From Struthidea cinerea (Eukaryota; Chordata; Aves; Passeriformes; Corcoracidae): a stretch of 64,000 bases of DNA. The stretch's first letter is position 1; each line of letters opens with the position of its first letter. The notes beneath the pieces are model-generated. The model was given only the letters and a program-made list of their open reading frames with translations, did no database searches and was not told the DNA's origin. This document shows, one piece after another, positions 1 through 12,300 of the stretch. The DNA is taken from assembly GCA_013397865.1 (NCBI GenBank), contig VZTI01000468.1:84170-148169 (forward strand), given 5' to 3'. Made by a program: the position numbers and the translations under genes.

Positions 1-3000
1 TGACCTTATTTGCCATTTGCTATCACTAGCCTGTTCCACTGTCTTTTGAGTGCTGTGGCTATCTCTGTCTCCTAGATAGCCTGGCTCCAGGGTGCATGTG
101 CAGCTTTGCTCCTGCTCCTCGAACAGGTACTGCCAAATATATGTTGCTAATACAGTTTTCTGTTGAGTTAATAAGAGTTAAAATATTTAGAACCTCACAG
201 ACAGTATTTGGTATTGCTGAATTATTATTATTATTATTATTTCAGCTGACAAAGGAGACAAATGTAAGTCATATTTAAAACATCTGTTTGAGGAATTGTT
301 ACAGAAAGACTATGCAAGCACACATTTAGTTCAAGCATCTCTGTTGGTTAATATATAATTATAGTGAGCCTTTTCAGTCATGAAAGAGCTATGCTGCAAC
401 AGTCATCCAGCTGTGAAGTTGCTGTAGGTTCCCTGCTGAAAATGCCAGCAGGTCTTCAGGTGGTGATAGAGATGCCATTAATTTATACCTGAACTAGGTT
501 AGCATTTGTGTTCATGTAATATTTTTGAACAGATTCTAAATGGTGCTATCATGTCATGTGTGGAAATACAGCCTTCCTGTTTAATTTCTAGCATGGTTTG
601 TGACTGTCCTTGCGTCTCTTGCTTTGTCCAAGTTTGTGCTGCACGTAAGGCCTTCCTCACATTTTATTACCTTGAGGTTATTTCTTTGGCAGAATTTCCA
701 AATGAAAGGAGGAGCCACCTGTGTGTCTGTAAGGACAGGGAGAAGTGAATATAGCTGGTGTCCTGGGTCTTCAGTGGTGTTGTGGTTTAGGCCCAGGGGA
801 CAATTAAACACCTTACAGCCACTCATTCCGCTGCTGGTGAAATGGGGAAGAGACTAGGAAGTGTAAAAGTGAGAAAACTGGTATGTTGAGATAAAGACAG
901 TTTGATAGGTAAAGTAAAAGCTGTCTGTGCAAGCAAATCAGAATGAGGCGTTCATTCACCACACTCCCTAGGCAGACAGGTGCTCAGCCATCTCCGAGAA
1001 AGTAGGTCTCCATCACACCTAATGGTTTCTTTGGAAGACAAATGGTATCGCTCTGAATATCCGTCCCTTCTTTCTTCCCCCGATTTATGTGCTGAGCAAC
1101 CTTTGATGAAAGGCTGTGTGCTAGTAAACTGTAGCTTACTACATGCTTAAGGCATTCCTCTTCAGGCATCCTGTGTGGATTGCTTGCTTATTTCATAAAG
1201 TAAACACTTTCAGTGTTTTCCTACAACCTTACCTGCTTGATCCGGTCATGGCTGTTTATCTTGAGAATAAATTCTAATAGCATGGTCTGCTTAATTGATT
1301 TGTGGGTGCAGCTTGCTCTTTTGTGCACGTGAATATCCTAAGAGGCATTTCTCTCTAAGGGCAGGTATGCAAACAGACAGGTAGGCTTCTGCATCAGCCT
1401 CTTGGCCCTCGAGGCTGTGACACCAAAAGTCGATTTTGGTGATACAAAAAAGAGCAGTGGAAGCTACCCTTTCCATGAAGTAAACATTCTCCCAACAAAT
1501 GTCTGGGTGGGTTTTTTTTTGTGGGGGAGTGAGTTTGGTTTTTGGGGGTGCATTGTTGGGGTTTTTTATCGCTTTAAAGATTTGACTTTTTCCTCCTGCC
1601 TAGAAGTATCGCATGGATGTGAATGGTAGGGCCTTGCATATGCAGAAGGTGTGTTAGCACGGAGAAATTGTATCTCTCATTTTGTTGCCTATACTGCTGG
1701 TTATTTTGGATGAGTTTGGTAAGGTCCCTTCACAGTCCAGTTACAACTTCAGACCTGATTTTGAAAAAGTGAACTTTTTGTTTAAGTCTCGATGTTGTCA
1801 AGTATTGGTATCCCATTGCAAATTTTCTAATGCTGATGTGCTCCATAATGCTAAAGTAAAACACTGAATTGGAAGAGCCATGTTAAACTCAGACTTTACT
1901 TTTCAAAAAGTGATAACCATGTGATTTTGGAGGAAAAGCTTCAGAGGGTTTTTTTCCCCTAGGCCTTGAGAAATCAAAGAGGAGAGAGAATTGCTTTTTG
2001 ACTGTTTTAAACCCTTATGCTTCTTTTGGGATAGATGTTTGATTTTTGAAAATTGCTGATTTTGTAGCTGTTTTTACTGCCAAGGTCCATATTTTAACAG
2101 AAATGCAAGGAGAGACAGCTGTTTTGGCAGGTGCTGACCCCTCTGAAGCTCTGGTATGAAAACAGGTCTTATGCTCCTTTCTGAGACAGAGGAAGTGAGA
2201 AGGTAGTGGAACCCAGTATAACCCCTTACCTGTGCTCCGAAGAAAAGCTGGGAAGGCCAAGGACATTTTAAGGAACTTGTTGTATAAGTTAACTAAAACT
2301 AGCAGTGTAAGAGGTTGCTTTGAGTTACGGATTAATTTCTTCTAAGGGTTTGGTGTTGTCTCAGACTTGCAAAGGGTTTTTTCTTTCCTGTGCTTGTTGC
2401 ATATTTCTGGCCATTCTGGAGTCTTGTGCATCTGTATTCTCTTCCAGCTCCCACCTCCTGGCTCTTTCTTCTTCTCTCATCTGCTTCATCAGTATGCTTT
2501 TCCATCGCTACTGCCTCAGGCAGAGGGAAGCTGAATGAACTTTACTCCTAATATTTTTTCCTTTGAAGATCCATTAATCTTGGTATGGTTTTCCAAAATA
2601 GGCGGTAACGCTGGTGTTGCTCTACCAGCCTTGTCTCAGTAAGAAGCTGATAACTGAGACAGCGAAATGAGCACTAACAAGTTCACTCTTTTATTTCAGA
2701 GCACTGGAAATGAGCCTATATTTTATTTGCGATGATCAGCTGCGTGATCTCAGAATGTATTTTTCTTCAGAAAGTGAATGACTCTCTCCTGGGCAGTGTG
2801 TGTTGGTTTGGGCACTCTTGGGCTACAGGTGAACTGAACAAAGCCTAAAAGCTTCTGCCACTGGCCAGGAGACCCCACCCTATCAACACTGACACAACGA
2901 ACTGTGTGTGTAACTATGCTCTTCTTAAAGCAGTGGCAAAACAACCTGTCCCAAATGGTAAAATTAATTTTCATGAGCTCTACCTAAAGTGGGGTCCTTA

Positions 3001-3083
3001 ACTGATTCCATAGTAAATAGGTTGCCATTGGTTGTGGGGGTAGGAGCGCTCTCAGTGATATTAAGTGTAATCCTCCCCATTTA
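1..3083. other. Unique non-coding sequence, no gene seen
   Basis: No coding region, RNA gene or clear interspersed repeat was recognised on either strand. Open frames are all under about 90 codons and overlap on both strands, as expected by chance. Visible low-complexity features are an (ATT)7 run at 221-241 and a G/T-rich stretch at about 1508-1572 with several runs of T and G. The sequence is AT-rich, in keeping with intronic or intergenic DNA. Confidence 0.6.
221..241. repeat. (ATT)7 microsatellite
   Basis: Seven perfect ATT units, followed directly by TTCAG. The run ends in what could serve as a weak splice acceptor, with a GTAAGT donor-like hexamer 18 bases downstream (264-269). Without transcript data this is treated as chance. 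Confidence 0.9.
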
Positions 3084-3379
3084 ATTCATTCACTGAAGCC
3101 ACAATTCAGTATTCCTGACGTCAGACTTAATTCCCATGGAGGCCATTGTGGCCTCAAAAGCATTGAACTGTGGCCTTGCTGAATGAATCAGGCAGAAGAA
3201 ATAGGGATCATCATCAAGGAGGAAAGTGTATATTTATACACGGATCGTTGTCATTGATAATCGCTGAAAGAAAAATGCAGAAGAAATACATAAGGGTTTT
3301 AATGAGGATTTTGAGTAGCAGTTCTCTAGCCACGCTGCAGGAGTAATTACTCATCAGAGCTATAACTCGGGGATTATCC
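3084..3379. promoter_or_regulatory. Candidate cis-regulatory element rich in dyad motifs
   Basis: Seen directly: six perfect inverted repeats or palindromes lie within about 270 bases. They are ATTCATTCA (3084-3092) mirrored by TGAATGAAT (3180-3188); ACTGAA (3092-3097) mirrored at 3105-3110; the palindrome CTGACGTCAG (3115-3124), which holds a full cAMP-response element TGACGTCA; GAGGCCA and TGGCCTC around TTG (3139-3155); GTGTATA and TATACAC around TT (3226-3241); and the 12-base palindrome GAGTAATTACTC (3341-3352), with a TAATTA homeodomain core. A GGATTA motif (OTX/PITX type) lies at 3371-3376. Known: TGACGTCA binds CREB/ATF dimers, and TAATTA binds paired-type and other homeodomain proteins. 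Inference: a conserved enhancer-like element. No open frame of interest overlaps it. Conservation has not been tested and the boundaries are approximate. Confidence 0.35.
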
Positions 3380-6300
3380 TAACGCAGTTTTGTGAGAGTG
3401 AACAAGACCTCTTTAAAAAAACACCCACCCCTTTAATCAGTATTTGCCTTTGACAGCAGGTGCTTTAGCCCTGCCAAGACATTTTTACTATGAAGTCAGT
3501 TCAGCATCAAAGTTCTAAATGATGCATAGGATTTCATGGCTAGCTCTGTGGTTTAAATGTTATGACTGATCGGGGCAAAAGAAATGCCTTTTCATTTCAC
3601 TGATACTACAGGAAAGTCCCATGTTGTGTGGAAAGAAACTACCATTTTTTTTCTATACCTTTTCCTCTTCAACACACATCTGAAGTTTTTCCCCCTACTG
3701 TTAAAGCAGTTCAGTCTAAACAAAAAAGCACCATAGGCAGACTGTACAAAGATCAGGCCAGTTCCCATGTTTATTAGCCTGAGAGTTCTGGGGTTTAATA
3801 ATGGCCAAAAGACAGGCTTTCCTTGCAGAGAAAGGGGGGTATCAGCAGCCTTCAACCTTCAGGGGTCTGCCTTCTCTAACAAATATCCCTGTGGTGGTAT
3901 CGATCTGTGTGGTTCAAAACTTTGTCATTCTTCTTGGACCAGATGAAAGGAGCAGATGTCAGAAGGGCTTCTTTTCACACAGCATAGGCCTCAAACCAGA
4001 CTAAAGCTTGGGCTTAGGTCTGTGGGGCATCGTGTCCTCTGGGCATGCAGAGGGGATGTGGCCAAGCGCTTTGGTACCCAAGGAGTGCTATGAACACCAA
4101 GGACAAGAGAGAATTGCTCTATGCACTCTTGAGAAATAGGGAGTGTAAATAGAGCAAGGGAAACACTGACTGGCACAAAGCATTCCTGCGTGGTAATGTG
4201 GAGGAGAAGCCACCTCCTTACTGATGTAGCTCATCCCTTGCCTGACTCTGGACATATGTTAATGTGGCTGGTATGGGGTCAGTCCCTGCTAGAGGCCAGT
4301 AGAGCAGTTGAATTACCCTGGGGATTGGTTTTGCTTTCCATCTTTTACTTCTGGGACTTCTAATAGGAATGCATGGGGTAGAATGTTGTTTATGTGTGGG
4401 GCCTAGAGTAAGAGGGATGTTTGTTTGAGTTAGTCAAAGATGTAAGATTCATGCTTAAAATAGGACATCTGGGTATGGCTGAGATGACATTTCCTGACAG
4501 AAGATTCAGTATTAAAGGGATATATTTATAAATACTGGGGGAAAAGGGACACATGTAGATCTAACGCTATCGGATATTTATGAAGTGTCATAGTTTTATT
4601 TGGGCAGAGGTTTGGCAATTATCAGCACCAGCCCCATTTATTAAGTTTGAAAGTAAATCAATAGCAAATTGGAATTCCATTTATTTTTGTGACTGCTTTG
4701 CTGCTGCCTAACAAGGTGTAGCAGAACACACCTACTGGATGGTCACACATAGCAGATATGAGGAGAGACGTGGATATGCACTTAACCACTGTTAATTGCT
4801 TTTGTGAAATGAACTGTGTTGTAGCAAGGAATTTTCAGAGGAGAATTAGGAGAAAACTCCCAAGGTAACGGAAAATCCAGTGAAACCTGTAGGGGTTCAG
4901 CTGATGGATGCCAGCATTAAGGGAAGCCCTATGGTAAGGAGCTTGCATGTTGTGTGGTTTGCTTAGCAGTTCTATTTTAACTGCCTTGAAGCTTTTGCAA
5001 GTGCTGGGAAAAGCATTTGCTTCTCATAATTTTATATTTTTGAAAGCTGCTAAACATGCAGAGCACTACCCCAAACCATGAAAAGCATTTTGGTCTTGGA
5101 TTGTTGTCAGTGATGATGAGAGAGGGCAATAAAAAGTATGCCATAACAAAAAAAGATACCAAAACCTGAAACCTGTGTGATTTTACTGGCAACGCCACTT
5201 AAATTTCTGGTGATACAGGTGGAAGGAAGAAAATTATTGGAGATGAACCTCTAATGGGCAGCTCTTGGTTAGGCACATTGTGCTTCTTTGAGGATGGCTT
5301 GGCCCCTGGCAACATGCAAGTTTTGTTGGAGATTACTACTATTATGCTCAGGATAGAGACATCTTTCTGTTCCTTTAGTTTTGCACTTTATAACCAGGCT
5401 GCTGTGGTGGCTAAGGGTCGACATTGTGGTTCCCATGGAGATTGGAGCATGATCTTGCCTCATCCTATGGACTTGGCTTCAGCTGAGCTCATGGAATGAG
5501 TGCTGTGCTCCTGAATGCATGAGAATTAACACCCCTTGTTACATACCAAAAAAGGGAGCAAAAATAAAACTACAATACATGTAGCTTGCAAACTGCTCTG
5601 GGTTTTGTGGCAACAGCATGAATGAAGGTCTTTGTGCAGTGGAAGGATGCAGGATTCAGCAATTGAAACCTACCATTGGGTGGTTGTCTGGAGGGATTGA
5701 GCCAAAATCTAAGATTTTGACCTTTACTGATACCAGCCTAGCATCCAAACCCAAATCCCTTGGCACAAATCCATGTCTGTGTGAATGTGCACTGAGGAAG
5801 GTATGTAATATTTCACAGTCTTACTAATATTACTCTAACTAAAAACAAAACTGAGGGAAAGAGTCCAGACAGAGAGAAAAGACTAATTGCCTGGAAGCTG
5901 TTAAGAAAGCATAATGATCCTGATGCAATTAATCCACAGCAGTCACTAGTTTTTAGATTCTCCCAAAGGTCCTTCTGCCTTTGATTTTGCCTATTGCTGG
6001 TCAGCAGGTGGAACATGGTGTGCTGTATTTGTGAGTTTTCTCTTCTGGCTCTGTCCTGGTGAACTTGGAGCTGCCCAGATGAACTGTGATTTGTGCCACT
6101 GAAGGAGAGGCCTGGAATTCTGTGTGTAGACAACTTCTAAGGCGACCATTTAGCCTGAGGAAAGATGACACTGCCTTCTACTTTGAGAATTTAGTTCTCA
6201 GGAAGCAGAAGCTGTGACTGTTGACATCAGTGTTGCCAGGAAAGCAAACAAGCAACCTGTTACCAGTGGATTTGTATTTTGAAGCTGAGGCACTGGCAAA

Positions 6301-9300
6301 CTCTCTCATGCCCAAGAACTGATCTGATGGTTATGTGAACTTTATTTGACAGAGGATACCGTCAGTCATGTAAGCAACATACTTGCGTAACCTTGGTCTG
6401 GCCTGGTGTGGATTCTGTAGTTAGGTGTTGTCTCAAAGCATCCTCCCAACTGTAAATGCATGGCCTGGTGGGCAGGAGGGTGTCAGGCTGTAGCCTCACC
6501 TGAGGAATAAGCCAAAGTTTCTCAAATTGAAAAGGCTTTTTGCAAAATCAGAGTTATTTTTGTTAGAGGAGGAATGGGGAAGATTTCTCTGGTAAAGTTG
6601 CTGTGTCGGAGGACTGCAACATATAGTGAAATATGAAAATACAAATAGCTTGGAGCCAACAAGCCATTTAGCTGAAAGTGAATGAAAAATAAATATTCTC
6701 CTGCAGAGCAAGCAGGATATGTTCGGAACCTGTCTTTCCTGTGACCTACAGGATTTTAAGAGAAAAGCTTCAGAATTTTATTGGCATTGCCACTATTAGA
6801 CGAACTTTTCTCTCCCTTCTCCCCAGACTGGGGTCAGCTTTAAAGAGAGCATTAAGTGAATGGCTAATGGAATTAAGGGTATAATAATAGAAGGATATAG
6901 TGAGACAATTGTATTAACAAGAAATAAATCATGTTGAGTGTAAGGTAAGTGTTTTTTAATTGATTGATGGGAAGGATGCTCCATAGGTTTTTTCGAGGAC
7001 TAACAGCCACTTGCCTTCCCATCTACAGTAAAAAGCCAAAAGGGAAAAAGAGATAAGAAAATTATGCAGTGGGGAGATAAATTATTCAGAGAAGATGGCC
7101 ATTTTGTGCTGACATCACTAATGTGAAAAAGCATTAAATCTTTGATACTAGCTGCATTCCTCAGAGGTTGTGGTGGCTGCACGAGGTATTGGAGATTACA
7201 GCTAGAACACTTCAGCTTCCCTTGATGATGCCTTAAGTGGCTTCCCAAGGTGATCCACTAAGTGAAGACTCAGCAATGTCTGTGGGTACCAAGCTGCTCT
7301 GACTATTTTTTCATTTATGTTATTCTAGTGACTTCATCAGCTCCTATGTTTTATGTGATATGGCCAGGAGATACAGATCGTGTGTGTAGAGATGAATGAA
7401 AGCTGGTGGCTGTTTTAAGTGTGGAGCTTACACCTTGCATGTGTATAATTCCCCTGAAAGGGGGGAAATGGGAATCTTAAATATGAAATGAAACTTTTTA
7501 AGGCCTAATCTTCCTGCTCTGTAAATAATCTGATTTTACTAATAGAAATATGGTGTCAAGCTTGCACCTCTTCAGGACCTCGTTTTCTTCAGTCAGAGAG
7601 TGGAAAAATTAGGTCCTAGCTAAGATGCAACCGAAATGAAAACTTTGGCAAAAGGCAATTAAGAGTAACTATTAAAGTCTGTAGAGTATGTGAGTAAAAC
7701 CAAAGCAATGTGAAGGAAGAGGGGTCATTTCATGGCCTTTTTTTTTTTTTTTTCAGTTGAGAGCTTTTAAGCAGTGCAATTAAAGTGTCTTTCATCGTCA
7801 GTAATTCAGCAGAACCCTCTGTGTGATGCAAGACCTTAAATCTAACCTCATTTTATTCCTCAAGACTTTAATCAACTGTTCCCCCAACAATTCCCCCACC
7901 TATCCAGTGCCTCTGTGTGCTGCTTTTGCTGAGGTCAGAGTTGCAGCTGGCAGCCTGCACTGGAGGACGTGCCTGAGTGGAGGTTCACCTCTGCTGCTGG
8001 GCAGCACAGGGAGACCACTTCAGCAGCCTCATTGCTGCAATTATGTGGTCCCACAGTTTTCCACAGAGAAGCTGCGGTGTCTGGGAAGGCTGTTGCATAG
8101 AGCAGGACTCGCTTTAGTATTAGGAAAGAATTTAATAGGCTTTGAGAAAGATTTGGAGCCTTTAATGGTGTGGACACTATAGGAAACTGATGGGGTGTAC
8201 GAGTCACTGAATTCAGGCTCACTGTATTGTCACAAAGAGGCTTGGGGGGCGTGGTGACCCACTGAACCATTCGGAGATGGTCAGCGTAAGAGGCTTTTAA
8301 CTTCAAACAGGGTAACCCCTGGCTTCTCACACCACTTAGGCCACAGATTTCAGGTACAACCCTTTAGTGAGTGCTAACAACTGGGTTAATGGGTCTCAGG
8401 GTTCAGAACTCTGGATCAATCTCACCAGGCAACTTGAACATAACTGTGGTGTTGCTCTCTGCCGCCAACTTGAGTTACATACGAACACGCACTATTTTTT
8501 CAAATGACGGAACAGAAACCTGTGTATTTTTTTGATGTGCTTGTGTAGCTCTCAAATAAAGCAAACCAAAACTGTTTTCAAACAGTCAGCTTAGTAAAAT
8601 GCAATAAAAATAAAATTGATATCTCTAATTAATGTATTTTTGAAAGGCACTCTCACAAAACTTGCTAAGTAAGCAGCTTTGGATATTGCTGTTACCCCTG
8701 AGGGGGAATTGTCTGTGGTGTTGCTGTCCTGCAGCTTCAGAACTCTCTAAATGCTTGTCTTTGCATTAGTGGTGTCCTGTGGTCAGCCTGTCATTGACTT
8801 GTCAGTAGCCAATCGCACCAATTTTTGACCAAATGGTGTCATTTGCTGTAAATTAATTTACTTTTGCCATTAAGTGCAGACAGCATGTGGTCAATTCAAT
8901 TTTGTCCATTAGAGACAATAACCCTAGCCAAGCTCTTTGATGCTATTCTTAGTTCACCCCTTGGGACTACTCTACTTGCATCTCCAGAGGTACTGGTAAA
9001 TTTATATTATCGTTCCTTGTCTAATATTCGTGATTTGTTGGCTTTGCTTTAATACATGGACAGTTAAGTCTAAATGCAAAGGCTCTTGTGCAGAGTAATC
9101 TCAGGGATGTGGAAGTTGTGGGAGGAGGAGAAAGCAGAGTGATTGTGTGTAGCAAATCCAATACTTATCTAGTTTGGAGAGTGGTTATTTTTGTGTCCTT
9201 ACTCCCAGGCCTGACAGAGGTGCCTTTGTTTTACCACAAAATACAACGGGGGCTCCTGGGTTGCTCAGCATGGCCTTAGAATGTAGCACAATTTATATAT

Positions 9301-12300
9301 ATATTTAGATACTCTATTGATGGGGGTCATACTGCAGATAACTTTGTAAACCCCTGACTTAAAGAATATTTATTATTAAAGTAAAACAGGGATATTGAGA
9401 TGCTTGTGGTTAGTGACTTTTCCATGCTTTCATCATAGATGGGTGAATCTTCTAAACTGTTTACTTTGGCTGCTTTTATATGCAAAGACTACTGGAAAAC
9501 AAGGAGAAAGAAATAAAGGAAAGAAAATGTCTTTGCAATCTGTCTGTCTTTACTCATTTACATTCTTGTATAAACCCTCACATCCAGGTTCTCTAAAAGC
9601 TGTTGTTTTCTTGATCCCTTGTGACATGATGAAAACAAGTTGTGTTGCTGCTTGTGCAGATCTAGAGGTGTTGAGTGCTACACACAGCCAGCACTGTGTT
9701 TGCTCCTGACTTAACACAAACAGCCAAGTGCTTGGTTTTGGTCTACAAAGCAGTGTCAGTGCCTGTTGTACATCAGCTGTTGATAGTGTGTCTGGGTAGT
9801 AAGTACTTGCAGAAGTCAGGTTTTCGACCACTGATTTAAAAAACTAGAAACTGTATTGAATAGCACACAACTTCTTGTGGTCATGGGTTCACTTTTTCTC
9901 CTGCTTGTCCAGTTAATGAAGAAATGCTTTTGCCTCAGTCCTCTCTGTCACACTGTTGGTTATGTTTTTCTTTATAGGATGTTGTTATCTAAAAGCTGGA
10001 TCATGCACTGGCTTGACAGAACCTGATTAAGTTGGAAGGCAGTTGTGCATTTACAGTTGGGCCTCTAAAAGGGGGAAAAATGTACGTGGGGTGACATGGA
10101 AACAGCACCTGTGCAGGACACAGAGAAACACTGTTCCTCCATGGGCACATGTGGTCTGCTCTCTGCGTGGTGTAGGAACCCTTCCTACAATACTTCATTG
10201 CTGTATTTTTGGCTGTTTGTGTAGAATTAAACAGCAGTGCAAGGTGTTATGCATTGGTAGCACTGCACGGTTTTGGACAGATTGAACAGAAAGATCTTGA
10301 CTTCCAGCTGTGAGCCTGCAGCACGCAGAGGGATGGAGAAAATGCTGGGGAACATGGAAAAGTGTCAACTACCAATCTCTGAAAAATAAGAAAGCAAACC
10401 CGATTTATGTGATACCTTGGCCAACATGAGGAACAGAGGCTGTATGTTAGAGAAACTTGAAGAGATAAGAGACCATGGGAAAAATATCTCCATTTCTTTG
10501 GGTTAATGCAGTATGCTGGCCTTTCACTCCTTGAGACAGTAGGATCCGTTCAGGTTTGGGTCACAAGTGGAAGTGAGGTTAGCAGTCTCGTGCTAATCTC
10601 TAGTGGACACTTGGCTACATTGTGAAGTCACTGTGTGATAAGGTAGGAATGGGCAGCAGTGTTTTCAGGGAGTCTGGAGGAACTGGGTCTGCCTCAGCAG
10701 TTGTACCTGGGGAAAAAAACATAATCTTTGTTCTGCTTAAACTGGATTCCCAGGTATTTTTTCTTGTTTCTGTCAAAAAAACTTGACCTTGCACCAAGGC
10801 TTACTGCAGTGCTGTCTGAAACAAAGGTGGTCTGGAAATGATTGCTATGGCTGAAATCTAACTTTTAATGTATGCGCTCTGCTAAGTGCTTAAGCCAGTG
10901 CTGGTGAAAGGCAATTCTCCAAATTTGGCTCTCCAAATATTATGACTTCTACCACTAAGAGTATCTTCAAAGCAGATGCAGGAGGTTGTCTAAATGGTTG
11001 ATACTTCTCGGTGAGTAGGATGGCCAAAAAAGAAGCTGTAGGAAATAAGAAAACAAATAATAACTTTGTTTAAGGAGGGGATGTAGAAGAGTAAATGCTG
11101 CAAAAACTGGAAACGGATTGATCAGAAGATCTCCAGGTGACAGTCTTCACATGACTGGCTTCAAAGGGGGTGGTTGTTGATCCTGAAGGGTCTGACATGG
11201 AAAACGAACTCAATTTTGGATTCTAGAAATTGCTAATTCACAGGATGGAATTTGCAGGGAGCTAAAGTAAGCTATGAGTTAGTAGCTTGCTCAGTCTCCT
11301 GGCATGTATTCTTCTTAAAAGTTTAAGACAAAATTATGTCAGTGTTGCTGGGTCTCTTGCTCTTGGTTTGAAATGAACAAGTGTAAAGCCAAAAATAAAA
11401 GGGGAAGAAAAGAAAAAGAATGTCAGTGCAGTGCTGAAGCTGTTTAAATATCTGTCTGTAATCTGCTCCATTTCTAAGTTTTCAATTCACCCATTCCTTA
11501 ATTTAGCTCCAGGAATTGCTTCTTGTACCTTGCCTCACAACCCACCTGCTGCTATTGTATTTTTCCCAGGTCTTTTTCTTTAAGTACTTTGCAAAATGCT
11601 AGAAATAAGTTGTCCTCTCAGGATAAAGACTCAGGGTGCCTTGAAAATGTGTCTGCTGCTGTGTTAAGTGGTGTAGTTCCTGCCCTTTTGATTTCTCCAG
11701 CAATGGGACTGAAGTGGGAGCTCAGTGGGCAGCCCAGCAGCAGGAGGTGGTCGGACAGTGTTTGTTGGCTGTGCCTGCTCCTGTGCTAGTGGCCTCAGGA
11801 TTTTAAATTTCACCAGCCAGCCCATGATGGGACCGTGTAGTTCTCTCCCCATGGGCTGACTCTGTAGGCACGATTGCCATTTGCCTGCAGTTGTGTGGGC
11901 CCCAGGTGGGAGGTCAAAATGAGGCTCAGAGTAGTTTCCCTGCAGAGTTTTGCTCACTATTAGTTTGCAACAGGTGGAGGTTTTTTTTCTTGCTTAATCT
12001 GAGAAACTTCCATTTTCTTTCAGCCTGGTAACAGTGGTTACCTCTGAGCGTAGATCGAAGACTGGATCCCCTGTGTTAAACACTTAAGTGCCTGGAGCTG
12101 ATGTGGGGAATATTATCACAGTGCAAGCCCGAGTCTCTTGCTGGCAGGAGCCACGTCTTAGGACCGTGTTTCTCAATCCTGGCTTTGCCCCTTGGCAGTG
12201 TTTGGGGTTATTAGCTCAGTTGCTAGTAACTGGCAATATCAGGACCTATTTGTTGGATATTTGTGCAACATGATGAGGAAGATATGCAGACTGCAGGTTT

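Noticed and set aside
7823..8330. Pair of overlapping 119- and 131-codon frames on opposite strands
   Set aside because: Antisense overlap with no recognisable domain on either strand; typical of chance frames.
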